From assembly GCA_022478985.1 (NCBI GenBank), contig JAKSZP010018562.1:1-64000 (forward strand): a stretch of DNA of 64,000 nucleotides, read 5' to 3'. The translations under genes were made by a program, and so were the position numbers. Below, piece by piece: positions 1 through 12,099 of the stretch. How positions within the stretch are numbered: position 1 is the first letter of the stretch; every line of letters begins with the position of its first letter. The notes beneath the pieces are model-generated. The model saw only the letters and a list, made by a program, of their open reading frames with translations. It was not told where the DNA came from and searched no databases. The DNA is from Massospora cicadina. Taxonomy: Eukaryota; Entomophthoromycota; Entomophthoromycetes; Entomophthorales; Entomophthoraceae.

Positions 1-2379
1 GCCTCATATTCTTTTTAAAATTGTAATTATTCTATAATTTTACATATAAGGCAAGGTTAAGCAATGGCATGTATGGTATGCATCATATTTCCCAAGCCTT
101 AGAAAATTATCCACATGTAGTTTAATTACAAACTTTTCCCAATTTGATCATGCCTTCTAGTACTTTTTCAACTAGCCAATGGACACCTATAATGTACCAA
201 GCATTTCTATCTTAATTCTAAGAATTTTTTTTAATTTGGTAGTTTCATCCTTTTTACTCATCTTGAACTTCATTAGTATTTATAGGCCAAAATTTAGAGT
301 GATATATTAAGATCATACAGTCTAAAATCAGAATAAAAAATGGTATCACATGAAATTAGAAAGTCCATATGCACTAAAATAATGGCTATCTCAATGTAAT
401 ATGCAATAACATCATCTGTAGCTTCAATGCCCACCTCTTCATGACTGTCAAAATCCTTTATTTTATGCTACCTAAAAGAATTGTATTGGAATGTAGAAAA
501 ATTATTTTTTATACAGCTTGGATTTAAGATTTTTGGTATTGACAGAAAGCCTCAAAGTTCTATAGTCAAGCTGAAGTTTGGTTCAATCTTATTTTAGTAT
601 CTTTCTAATATAGTTATTCTTTTAATCACCATTCTAGCATTGTGCTGCGCTAAAATAGCACCAACAGCTAAATCTCTAGCATATTGAACATCAAGAAGGT
701 ATATCAAATTTTAAATGTATTAAGATGAATTTTAAGAAATAAAATATTATGAGTTTTTTATTTATGTTGTTTGTTATATACCATGATATAGAAGCGTCCT
801 TATAAATTGATTGATATAAAGGCCATTAAGTTTTATAAAGGATAAATAACTGAACATAGAGTCTAGCCATTACTATATCACCTATATATAAAGTAAGATA
901 TATTGATATGGCACCGTTTGCTTTGCTTCTACTTTCTATTGGAGAGGAAGAATACCACTATGTGTGACCTTATGCTTTTAAAAGTTTCTATTATTTGGTT
1001 TTATAACTTTATCAGAATCTTACGTAAAGTATAACTTAAACAGACAAAACTTATCTAGAAGTTGCATATGAGTTCAAAAGTGTTTGTAATAAAACAGAAA
1101 ATAATTAAGGACTTTAATCCAAAATTAAACGTTTTACTACTGAGAAGACTGTTAATGGATCATTCATGCATCTGGCGCATCACATAACTCTTATGGCATG
1201 AAAATAGACAAAAGCAAGTTTTTTTAATTATTATTGAGCTTTTAAACCAATATTTATAAAAACTCAATTTTATAATACACGCTGGTCAAAACTGTTAAAA
1301 GACTAATTATTGAGTTATTTTAGATATAAAATTTAGTTGGAAGATAAGTAATCCTTATATGGAGAATTTTGCTAAATGTTTCAACAAACTAAACATATTT
1401 TAGCAATGGTGCAATGAGTTACTCTGCTTTAAATAAACCTTATTGGAAAAGGTTTAGTAACATTATAAACTCAGACAAAGCTCCCTCAAGAATTTATTTT
1501 TTAATACTCACAAAGGACATAACATTTAAAATTAAAAAAGCCCAGCCTGTAATATAACTATCCATCAATTTTAGATGAATAAAATATGCTATTAAGTATT
1601 TAAGATAGCTTTAAGATTGCTAAAGTCATAACTACCCTTTAAGAAGATAGGTGTATCAAAGTGATTGATGCAAGCTACAAATTTTAATAATCTATAGCCC
1701 TTAAAGAAATAGTTCTTATATTTAATATTCAAAATCCAACAGTTAGTGTTAACTACCAGATGCTTTGAGAATACACAGAGAATACATATATTCACAAAGA
1801 TGAAAAGTTTTAACAATGTCGTCCTCATATTATAAAAATGAATGTAACATGATAAAAATACCAGTAATTCTATATAACAATCACTAGTATAAATTAAAGA
1901 CATTTTAGAGCGTTAAAGGCTTTTACCTCAACATCTAATGATAATCAAAAATACCAAATACAAAAATAGAAGAGGACGAGAATGATTTCAGTTTTTGAGG
2001 CATTAAGGGTGACATTACTGACTAGAGAATAAACAAGTAGAGCCCACTCTTTTAGGTTTGGTTATAAACTTATGGATTATACTAAATAGCTACTTTCTCA
2101 AGCTACAAAGTTGGGGTTATCCAAAATAGCAACCTACTACTGTCAGTTTGTGCATTCTGTCATCTATCATCTAATGCAAATTTTGGGTTAGATCATTAAA
2201 ATAACAAAGACAATTGGTCTTACTCAACAGCTCCATTCCTTGTCCTATCAGATTGTATGAGACTGGCTCAAATTTTGGTTGAGAAAACCAAGAGGGAATT
2301 ATTGATAAATGGAGAGTACTAGACAACTTGTAACCCCTAATTTCAGAGTTTGTTATGGAGTTAGTGAATAATTGTGGAA
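1..2379. other. AT-rich sequence without recognisable gene
   Basis: Very AT-rich sequence with frequent stops in all frames. The longest open stretch (1,592-1,903, minus) is leucine- and phenylalanine-rich in the way expected of translated AT-rich DNA and has no motif I know. I see no LTR ends, PBS or PPT here. It may be very old repeat sequence or true intergenic DNA. Confidence 0.6.
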
Positions 2380-2388
2380 TGAGGTATC

Positions 2389-3120
2389 CTAGCAAATATA
2401 TAATGCCTCAATCTCCATCCAATGACTACTCAAACAAGTTCTAGATGAGTTGATTTCCCAATTTATTAAGTGACAAATGACTTCCAAAGCCCAAATTCTT
2501 GAACTTATAGACCTTAATATACAACTCAACAAATGAGAAAATCTACCCCCAGAACAGAAGGAATACAAACAAGAAGACATCCTGGACCTGAGGGCCCCAT
2601 GGGTCCCATAGGGTCAAAAGGGTCTTCCAGATCATTTACATCACCTGGGTCCTCTGGCCCTCCTGGTAATCCCTTGCTTATTGAGCCTCCTAATGAAGGT
2701 GGTAACAAAACTCAATTAGCAGACCATATCAAGAATCTAGAATGATAGATGAGAGCAGTGGCTTGTGAAAGTTAGATGAGTATTGAAAAAGATTATCTAG
2801 ACCCTGATTAAACTTTGAAAGTGCTTTGTAATGGGGCAGTGTATATCAATTATGCACTGATACAATTGCTAGACTAAAATATCCACCACACAGTCCTTAA
2901 AGATACATTAGAATTAAATTGATATTACAAGCTATTGGAAGCATACAAGAAGAAATGCAATTAAGATTAGTGCAAATTGTGAAAAGAACATTAACTCCTA
3001 AGCTGTAGCTTCCAAAGAATCTATCAGACATGTCAACCAATGGAGTGAAGGCCTTCAAGAGGATCTCAATCTTCTTTTTAGATGTCTTTGGTTGGACCAT
3101 AGTGCAGGTTGGCATACCGG
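2389..3120 (+). pseudogene. Gag fragment with collagen-like Gly-X-Y tract (gypsy relic)
   Basis: Decayed piece of a Ty3/gypsy Gag. A charged, helix-like stretch (about 2,440-2,530) runs into a collagen-like segment at 2,580-2,672 in which about eight of ten consecutive triplets begin with Gly (GPE, GPM, GPI, GSK and so on). Downstream, in the same reading direction, comes a helical segment (LADHIKNLE, then an MRAVACES-like stretch) that aligns with the post-collagen segment of element B's gag (LSDKIEWLRVQ, then VAREC). Several stops interrupt it and no capsid, zinc knuckle or pol follows, so this is an isolated fragment. Assignment to the A/B gag family is by sequence resemblance inside this window only; I do not see its LTRs. 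Confidence 0.6.
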
Positions 3121-5034
3121 AGCCTGAGTCATATTGAAAGAAATAACCTTCTACCCTGGAAGCTCATGTACTTGTAAGACTTTCTAGGTACATTTTACCT
3201 CTTTCTCATATGACCATCCTGTTCCCACCTTGCCTAGCGGTTGACATATAATAATCAGTCTCTTATGCAAAAGAATCATCAGGTAAACCACCAAAATGGC
3301 TCATTTACTCCAGGTATAGTTTTCCTATGTCATTACCCCATCTCACAATTTTCCCTATCTCACTTCCTCTTCTAAATAATTAATGGCAAAATTTACAATT
3401 TTCTATAAATTTTATTTCCTGTCCACCAATTTTTAATCTACCTTTAATTTTGTTTTTCTAATATTCTATTATTAATTTTTAATCTGATGGATGGTGGGCA
3501 GTTGTGGGTGGAGCACATCTCAATTTAATTTTTTTTAAGTTTATTGGCTTAATTAGGTAGCAGCCAATCATTCCATGCCCCATCACCTCACCTAACCTAA
3601 ATTATTATGACCATTTTGATATTGACCTTTCCTCCCAAGTACAAACCATTAATCTGCAACCCAAAAGAGGATGTAGCACACAAGAACAGCGCAGTAAGCA
3701 TTAATTACCATATATCCTAATAAGGTTAGTGCCCTCTATTGTGAAAGCACTGGTCTTTTTTGCTCTTTCCTTCCCCTAAGTTTTCTAATAAAACCATTTG
3801 CCATTCTAATTTTTATGTTTTTCTCATTTTTAATAAAGATTTTGAGCATCATGATGTGCATTGCGGCCAACATGCTACAGTTGATATGGAGATCTCTTGG
3901 TGGATAGAAGACAAATAAGCCATCCTAATTATATTTTTTTGGTGCCTCAGGTGGTTCTATAGGAACTGTGCAGTGGTGATTAACGCAACCTTAGGCTCTC
4001 CTGGTTCTAACAGTACTTTTACTCCCATTTGTACTTTTTTCATACAATTAAATAAGATTATTTTAAGGATGAAGGAAATATAAAATGATCATGTATATGC
4101 ATTAAGATGCTATAAAACCAGCCACTAAACAATAGTTAGTCCAGCACTATAGATTTGTATCAACAACATTGCCTAAGAAATAATATTCCTAAGTTCATTA
4201 ATTTTTACTTGGAGACAAGTGAAGACAGCTCTCATAAAGGAGTTTAAAATTAATTTGAGCTTGTCTGTAGAAAGCAATTTTTCTTGATATACAACTTAAA
4301 AAGGCTAAAGGAATAATTTTGCTTACTGTTTCTACTATGAGGCTTAGGCTTTGGCATATTGTAATTATAATACATTAAAAATTTGATAGCTGCCATGGTA
4401 TATGCTTTCTCTGTTGGTCTCTAACTTTTGCTACATTTTGATAGGTAAATCAGAATTACAATATGATTCTTGATATTAAAGTAACCATATTAGCTTTCCT
4501 AGCACTACAGCACGTCAGACATCCAAGTTAAACATTTTCCTAATATTTATGCATTAAATCAGGACATAGATGCTAAGTAATAAAGCCCTTTTAACTACTG
4601 TGGATTTTGATCATCAAGCTGATTAATGTTGTAATAAGTCCTTTGATGAATCAAAAATGTTAGCATATGGAAAGAAGGTCCTATTATGATGATTCTCTGT
4701 GTAATAAAACAAGCTAATAGCTCTTTAAAGCCTAATTATTTGTAGTAGTAGTTTATATTAAAATTGATATTTCTTTTCAGCTAGTTTTAAATAAATTCTT
4801 AGATTTTTTGTAGTCTGCTCTTTGAGAAACCCCTTATAATGATGAGGATACCATTCAGAATGACATTTCTTGATTTCAAACTTTGATTCAGATGTCACCA
4901 GAATAGAGATAATGATACATAGGGTGAAAGTCTTGGATATACTATACATCAGTTTACCAACCAAGATAATTTTTTCTTACTTTAAAAATAGTAAATAATA
5001 CCCTAACTTAAATGATAACACGGTTTTATGGGAC
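3121..5034. other. AT-rich region with a possible degraded LTR
   Basis: No coding region recognised. Around 3,590-3,870 the sequence has the look of a promoter/polyadenylation part of an LTR (pyrimidine-rich tracts, then AATAAAA near 3,785), and its layout resembles 7,640-7,760, but I cannot define both ends. From 4,030 to 5,034 I see nothing beyond AT-rich sequence. Confidence 0.35.
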
Positions 5035-5898
5035 TGTCAGTACTCCCTGTTGCAAATGGGGCTGTGGAGGCATCTGAAGATTATTCCTTGACCTCTGGAA
5101 TGAACAGAGTCCAAAACTAGACATGTGAAGTTGTAGGCAACTTACCAGTTGCAAATGGAGTTTACCAACCCTCTTTTATAGATGTTGACACTCTAAGAAA
5201 TTTGCCATTTGGTTGGTTTGAAGCCACAAAAAATATTTTGACAACTAAAGTCAAAGAGAGTCAATATTATGAGGATGATATTTTTGCCGCCAAAAAATTA
5301 TAAAAAGGACCCACTATATACCTTTAGGCATAAAATATTTTGCAATCAGCTAATGATGATAAAATGACCTAATTAAATAACCTCAGTGCAGGCGATTGAA
5401 CCTTCCAGAAAAATATATAAAAGAGAAAAACCCAGTTTTAAGAGTTTCTTAGAAACCTAATGCAAATTGCTTAAAGTAGCGCCATTGGGTAAACCTGAAT
5501 TTGACCAAAATATTACAAATCAGGTAAAGAAGTAATAACCTGAGGAGGAACTATACCCTCAACCCAAAAGTAGGAATTTAGCAAAGGGCTCCTAAAAATC
5601 CATTTCAGGGATAATCACCGCATATGGAGCTTAAGGATACATGACTTAAGCAAAATAGATGCCACAATTAAAGCAGAAGTCAAATGCTGGATCACTAGGA
5701 GATCATGTAGAACCCCACAGTAATGATACTCCAAATCCCAAATTATTTTAAAATTTACATTTATTTTATTTCTTGAATTTTTACAAAAAATATAAAAATA
5801 CTTTAAATTTACTATAATAAAATTTTTCTCATAGAATCTCAGTTTATACTTTTTGTTTCACTTTACTTAGTTTAAGTGATTTAGTCGCCAGTACAGCC
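5035..5898 (+). repeat. Possible 5' LTR of element G (no partner in window)
   Basis: Starts TGTCAGTACT and ends ...GCCAGTACAGCC, immediately before TGGTATTAGTGGTTGAAC, which could be a primer-binding site, and before a plus-strand gag relic. The short inverted ends and the position fit an LTR. No second copy is visible in the window, so the call rests on position only. Confidence 0.2.
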
Positions 5899-7440
5899 TG
5901 GTATTAGTGGTTGAACAGGATACAAAAACCAGTCTGAGATATGCTCTAGTAAAATAGAACACTCATATGCGTAAATAACTTGGAGCTGAGCTGCTAAGGG
6001 AGAGGTTGGATAGGATTCCATTGTGTCCTGAAGGCCAACGTAAAAGAGTACATATCAAAGAGTGTCCACAAGAGTTTCGCCAGGGGTTTGAACAATTTCA
6101 ATGAAAAATCAATGCTACATTGGGTAGAATCAGTAGAGGATTTCCATAGTGAAGTTGTGATCATGTCAATTCTGAATGTTGCATGGTGTCTAATCTGTGT
6201 GGAACAGACCCCCTAAGCAATAAGTCGGCCTAACAAGTTAAGCAAGCTAGGACCAATGGGCTGACTTTAGTGCTTACTATAGGGGTGAACCATCAGACCA
6301 GATTGAAGATCATGAGATTTATCAAAGCAGTTTGATGATGCAGATATGGAAGTATAACATGGTGAGGATTCCTATTAAGTCCTGATAAGGGATGAGGTAC
6401 ACAGCCATTTGAAGCTCCGCACTTTAGAGCTAGAAATGTCAGACTTAAAAAATCAACTTGAGCAAGTCAATGAGCCCGCTAGAAGAGCCCTTATTGCCTC
6501 CATTCTAATAGTGAGAGGACCTTCACCCATAGTGAGTTTAAATCCGCCATTTAGGAGATGGAAGATCAAATTTATATTCCTTTAGAACAAAAAAGGAGGG
6601 AACATACACACCGTGAACATATATGGAGAGCGCTTAGAACAGCACAAATTCATTCTGTATAACTTGAGCAAGAGTATAGTAGAGTTGAAGGCTCAACTGC
6701 GTACTATACCAGGCCATACCTCAATTTGATCAGCTACTTTGTCAGAGATACCAATTTTAGCCATAAAAATGACTGCCGCACAAATGAGCATAGTGTGCGG
6801 TGAGCCTATTACAAAGGACCCAAACTTAAAACCTTACTTCAAGACCATGTACACACCAGGAGAAGGAACCATAACTGGTTTCCTCCAGATCTATGATATA
6901 GCATGGATGGTGCAAGCAATCACCAAAATGCTTGCTACATGCAAGGATGTACGAGTCATGATGCTCAGGAGATCCTTAATGCAAGTTCATGACCTAAATT
7001 TGTAAGTCCAGATGACCTGCCCCTCCAGCGGATCATGAGCAATTTTCATATAGAATCAGGAAGGGGCTCAAGCTACAGTAGAGCCCCTCTATTGGAATAG
7101 TAATCTAGCTCATGTAGTAGATGAGCTGTGGGAAACTGCCTTGGCTACTAAAGAACCTCCCTCTCTATCCCCATTTCCTATTCCAATCTTTTAAAAATAT
7201 AAGGGGTGTGCAGAGAGGTGGCTCATTTAGTATCCTCCATAAGGACCCTCAGGACCACCTCAAGTGTGACTGTTTACTGAAGAAATCCAAGAAATTGCCC
7301 ACCCCACACAAATTATATATAAGCCTAATTTTACATACTATTCAGATTAGGGTTATTCTTTTGGTTCAAATCACAAGATTAAACACGCAGATCACAAAAA
7401 TTTACTACAAAACTTTGCACCATTTACAATATCAGTAGGA
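5899..7440 (+). pseudogene. Element G: Gag relic (coiled coil, PGE motif, decayed zinc knuckle)
   Basis: Plus-strand Gag remnant. Order of recognisable parts: an N-terminal region with many stops (5,950-6,360); a coiled-coil-like stretch with regular Leu and Glu (about 6,430-6,500); an open segment (6,739-7,005) containing FKTMYTPGEG, the same F-K-x-x-Y-x-P-G-E pattern seen in the gags of A and B; and near 7,235-7,290 a stretch (KDPQDHLKCDCLLKK) that looks like a CCHC zinc knuckle with its first two cysteines lost. Gag would form the particle and bind RNA through the knuckle. The collagen-like tract of its relatives is not evident. It may be the 5' half of element I, whose protease/RT lies beyond element A. 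Confidence 0.55.
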
Positions 7441-8099
7441 TGGGTCTTGGTGGAACTGTTGTTAGTGAGCTATTCATATGCAAAATTTGTTTAAGTTTGG
7501 TAGTATTCCACTCAATTTCTCATTGATCCAGTGGACATTAACACAAAACTTTTATGACGCCATATGAGACCTCTTATACCTTCCCCCTCAATCATATCAA
7601 ATGAATCCTAGGATGACATTAAATTTGTCCAGCAAGAGGCGTGGTCATTTAAAATTTCTTATGCTCCCATCACCCTCCACTATATAGGTAACCACCCTCC
7701 TTATGGTAGGTGCTTTTGTATTCTTTAACTTTCCCACTTTTAATTTACTTAATAAATTGCATTTTGTGTTTGAACCCTTTGTCATGGATTCTGCCTCCAC
7801 GCCACCTCACTGATTTTTTGCCAAAATCATCCAGCAATCCACACTGCCATCCGCAAAATGATACTGGAAATTGTTGAGCAGATGTTCTGTTCCATGGATT
7901 TGTTGTTGCTCCCCACCCTTCAAAAGATACCGGAAAAATACCTCCATGATATTAATTGCCAATCTGGTGCGCATGCTGTAGATGCTGTCAATCACCTTAT
8001 CTTTAATTAGTCCCATTTTGGGCGCAGCTTACGCCATTTTGGTTGCAACCCATTCTACAATATATAATAAATTCGATCTGCCCAATTTTATTTTAATTA
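7441..8099. other. Unassigned stretch between gag relic G and element B
   Basis: Contains a TATATA at about 7,683, pyrimidine runs and AATAAA near 7,752, so it could hold part of an LTR or the protease region of G. A 69-codon minus-strand open frame (7,807-8,016) is free of stops but has no motif I recognise. I could not assign this stretch. Confidence 0.3.
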
Positions 8100-8456
8100 C
8101 TATTTAAGGTTTGTATTACACTTAATAAATGGCAAATATTTTTTTAAATCTACTTTAATGGAATTTCCGGAATTAAAAGATGTAAATAAAATTTTAAGAA
8201 GTATTTGCACATGAATAGACTTAATTTTTATTATTAAAAAGACTTAGTATTTATAGGACTTTCAGTAGCTTACCCTTAATCTGACCTTTATTAATCTTTG
8301 AGAAAACATTTTTCTGAGATTACATGATTAAGTAAGTGTATATGTATTTAAACTAATTGATGAGACTGAATTCACTAAGTTCCCCATCAGTGACCAATGG
8401 AGGAATATTCAGGGGAAATGTATTCAGGGAGGGAAGAATTTGGTGAAATACTGACA
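8100..8456 (-). repeat. 3' LTR of element B
   Basis: Aligns over its length with 14,230-14,587; shared blocks include TTTTTATTATTAAAAAGA, GATGAGACTGAATTCA and CAGTGACCAATGGAGGAATAT. It ends CTGACA, giving TG...at the LTR start on the minus strand. The adjoining internal sequence (8,457-8,475) is a degraded polypurine tract on the element's sense strand. Confidence 0.8.
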
Positions 8457-11400
8457 CTTACCTAAATATTTGATCATGGAGAAGGATGAGTTCTCAGAAA
8501 TCTAGGATGGTACATTTACAATATACCTGTATCAGCATGAACAAAATGAGCACTTAAGCCCTTTTTGGGAAATAACTTGATAGGACGTGACCAATTAAAT
8601 TCTAATTTCTCTGTTCTACACCAGGCTGAGAGTGGTAATACATAATGTAAACTCCAATCTGATACTCAGGTAAAGTGGGCTCATGTTGGCTTCTCCTAAG
8701 GGTCTCCTTTTTAGTAGTCATTCTAAATGACTCCATTGCTTGAGATTGGAGGCAAATGGAATCTCATTAGCCAGATTTTTCATAACTAATTCAGAGTTCT
8801 CTGGAACACTTTCATCAAGTATCACCTGAACAATTGAGGGAACTGAAGGATCTGCCCATAAATACACTTAAAAGGTGACATCTTAATAATGCGATGCTAA
8901 CTAATTTGGTAGGTGAACAAAGCACTAGGTTATTAAAAGTTCCACTAAGATGGGTCATAGGAGTCCATCTTACTCAATATAAAGACGAAGGTTCCTTTGA
9001 CTCTCTCAATGGCCCCATTAGTTGATGAGTGATAGGGAACGACGATTTGTTGAGCAGTATCAAACAACGTTGACAATTCTTGTAGAAGTTGGGAAGTGAA
9101 GTTAGTTCCATTGTCTGACATAAGGACCTTGGGAAACTCATGCTAAGTGATGATTTGGCGTTAGAGGAACAAGTCAGTTGCCTTAGCGGAGGGAGTAGAA
9201 ATTGATATGGCCTTGACTCATTTAGTTAAATGGTCAGCAGCCTTAATAATGTATTGGTGCCCATGCAACCCCCAAAGTAAAGATTATCCAACATCAATAC
9301 TTACCACTTTAAGCCTTAGTCATGGGGTCACTTGATGTTGGTAAATAGGGCTGGAGTCGCCATGGCTTTTACAGATGAGGCATGCATCAAGAGTTTCCTT
9401 GATAGAAGCGGTCATGTTATTCCAATAGTATCCAGATTTTAACCGCTTCTGAGTTTTGCTTCAGGCCACTGTGAACTACTTGGCTTTGCCCTTCCATAAT
9501 AGCATAAGACCACGAGTTTGTGTGTAAAAAGGGTAACAATTTGGAGTCAACCTTATTAAAAAGACCCCTCTTGTATCATGGTATTCTTAGTAATAGTCTA
9601 AAGGAAGTATTTGTCTTCATATTCTTTATCACACAGCGCAGGCCAAACAACTAGATCATATAATCGCTCCTCCTTATTGGGATCTAAGGTTAACACAGGC
9701 AACTGAGATAGGCCATCAGCATTTTGATGTTTGGTACCTGAATGATAACTGATCAAAACATCATAATTTGAAATTATAAAGGCCCAACGAGCCAACCTAC
9801 CATATGGATCCTTCATATATTGCAACCAACTGAGAGAAGAATGGTTGGTAACAACAGAAAAATGGTTGCCATATAAGAAGGGTCGGAAGTTTGATTGCCC
9901 ATATAAAGCTAGTCACTCCTGTTTAGTTACGCTGTAATTTCGCTCAGCTTTGGATAAAATTTTGCTGTAGTAGGCCACAGGATGGTCAATCTACTCCTCA
10001 TTGTACTAAGATAGAAAAGTATCAATAGTAACATTACTCACATCAGTATTCAGAATAAAAGGCTTATCAGATTGAAAATAGATTAAAACAGGTACTTTGA
10101 TTAGTGGGGTCTGAGAGAATTGAGATTTTATTTGAAAAGAGCCCTACTCAAATGGTACACTTTTATCAATAAATGAAATAGAGGTTCATCCAGATTGGCA
10201 AATTTAGGTATAAACCATTGATAGTATATTTGACCATACCTAGGAAGAACTGTGTATCAAGCAGAGAACGGAGGAGACATTTGGCTAATGGATTTGATTT
10301 TGTCCAAAAGAGGTTGAATCCCTTTAGCTGAAAACTTGTGCCCTAAGAAAACCATTTAATTTTGGAAGAAGGAACATTTGGAAGGTTTTGGCTTTAATAT
10401 TGAATTACAATTCATCTAAAGACTTCTTGTAAGTGGTCCAAAGGCTCGGTAAAACTCTTTAAAAACATGGTAATGTCATAAAGTATACCAGGACGCAAGT
10501 TAGTTTTAACCTTAAAACATTTCAGCTATAGCCCTCTGAAAAATGGCCGGAGATTGCTCAACTCTTAAAGCATCTGGGTTGGTTCATACAGGACCTCACT
10601 AAAATTAAAACACATTTGGCTAGTCTTCTGGGTTAACTCAATCTGACAGTAACCATTGGCTAAATCCGTCGCATAAAAGTATGTAGAGCAGCAAGAAAAG
10701 TAGGGAATCATTGATCCCTTGTAAAGGGTAGCTATCTTGACGAGTAATTGCATTTAACCTACAATGAACCATAACCACCTAATGAGAGCCATCTTTCTTC
10801 TTCACCTATAGCAATGGTGAGGCCAGGGATCATATGAGGGTTTTAGTAATCAAGCCTATAAGAGTTGATGCAATTCTTTAGTGACCTGTGCTTCCTCCAC
10901 TTTTGACTTACAATAGGGTTTGGCAAAAACAGGAGGGTGATATCCAGTTTCAACAATATGCAATACTCCCTTCATTTTACCAAAATCGTAAGTATGCTTG
11001 GAAAATATATCAGAGTATACTTCCAATATTTGAAGCAATTGTTTCTACTGTTCTTTTTTTTAGTACTAGATGGTCCGTTTCTACTGTTCTTTAGTAAGGT
11101 GTTTCCCTATAGTAGGTCCCACAGTAAGGATCTCATGATTGGATTACAGTCCAAAATCCTGTAGAGTCCCAAAAGTCTTAACATCACAAATTTGATAAAG
11201 GGGTGGTAGTTGAACGTAAGCTATCAAAGTCTTTTGATCAACAGTTTTTGGCTCACTAGTAATATTTGCCAGTAAGATGAGTAGTGCTTCTGTACATGCA
11301 TAGTACAACACCCCTGGACAAGGAAAAATCTCCTTAACAAAAGGGTTTGAAGCGCCCTGGATCTATAATAAATGGCCCTTGGGGATAGAGAAAAGTAAAA

Positions 11401-11950
11401 TGTTGTCAACAATAACCTGAGATTTTGGAGGAATAACAACTGTATCAGGGAAGAAAATGGTCATACCTTCTTTAATGTCAGCCATCTTGAGAAATAAACT
11501 TAATTGATGTCTTTCAACATGATAATGAATAGAATATGACCTCTTTTTTCCTTCCAATAGATAAACCTGACGCTTGGTATGTTGAATAAGAGCATTTTCA
11601 GATATAAGTAACGGAATCCAATACCTAAAAAGGATAAAGAAGAGTCAGGGTAATTTATGATCCTAACAAATTCCTGTAAAAATTGGGTCCCCAAAAGGAG
11701 GTCATAACTCAGATTATCCAAAATGATCGCAGGTACCATAAAAGTTAAGCTTCCAATCTTCAAGGGAAGTGACAAAAAAGTTCCAATTGACCGCATAATC
11801 TAGGGTCCTGAAGTTCCATATTCCACAAAATGGGAAATGTTGGGCTTAAGTTTGATCCTCTTTGTCAGCTTATATGAGATTAAATTCATGGTGAGCCAGT
11901 ATTACTGATAGCCTTATCATTGACCTGATTCAACCAGAGTTCAACGAAAG
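8457..11950 (-). pseudogene. Element B: protease, RT, RNase H and integrase relic
   Basis: Pol remnant on the minus strand. Protease: the active site reads ISNTGSP at about 11,893-11,909, so the catalytic Asp of the D-T/S-G triad is Asn (codon 11,901-11,903); its C-terminal part NLSYDLLLGTQFL is well kept near 11,700. RT: the N-terminal segment ending KVEEAQVTKELHQLL (10,856-11,038) is followed by motif A as ATDLANGYCQIEL (catalytic Asp kept), while the YxDD box reads LYDIT, losing one Asp. RNase H ends with the tether segment NADGLSQLP near 9,715. Integrase lies below 9,500 and is heavily broken; it is recognised by the end-of-core region around 9,000-9,130. Pol would copy the RNA and insert the DNA; this copy cannot. 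Confidence 0.75.
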
Positions 11951-12099
11951 TGACCACACTTCCAAATTAAAAAGATAGCGCCAACAAGGATGGCAAGGCA
12001 TAAGAAGAATAATGTTCTTCTTTATATACTCTGCTTGATATGATCACTCTGGTTTATACCTGAATAAATATCAAGATGATAGATCTTATTGGACTTGTC

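Noticed and set aside
1592..1903. 103-codon minus-strand open frame at the left edge
   Set aside because: Composition is that of random AT-rich sequence, with no motif, no conserved partner and no supporting context.
2526..2708. Minus-strand 60-codon open frame, Gly/Pro-rich
   Set aside because: Reverse complement of the collagen-like gag tract; Gly/Pro codons (GGN/CCN) are mutually complementary, so both strands look collagen-like. The plus strand fits the gag context.
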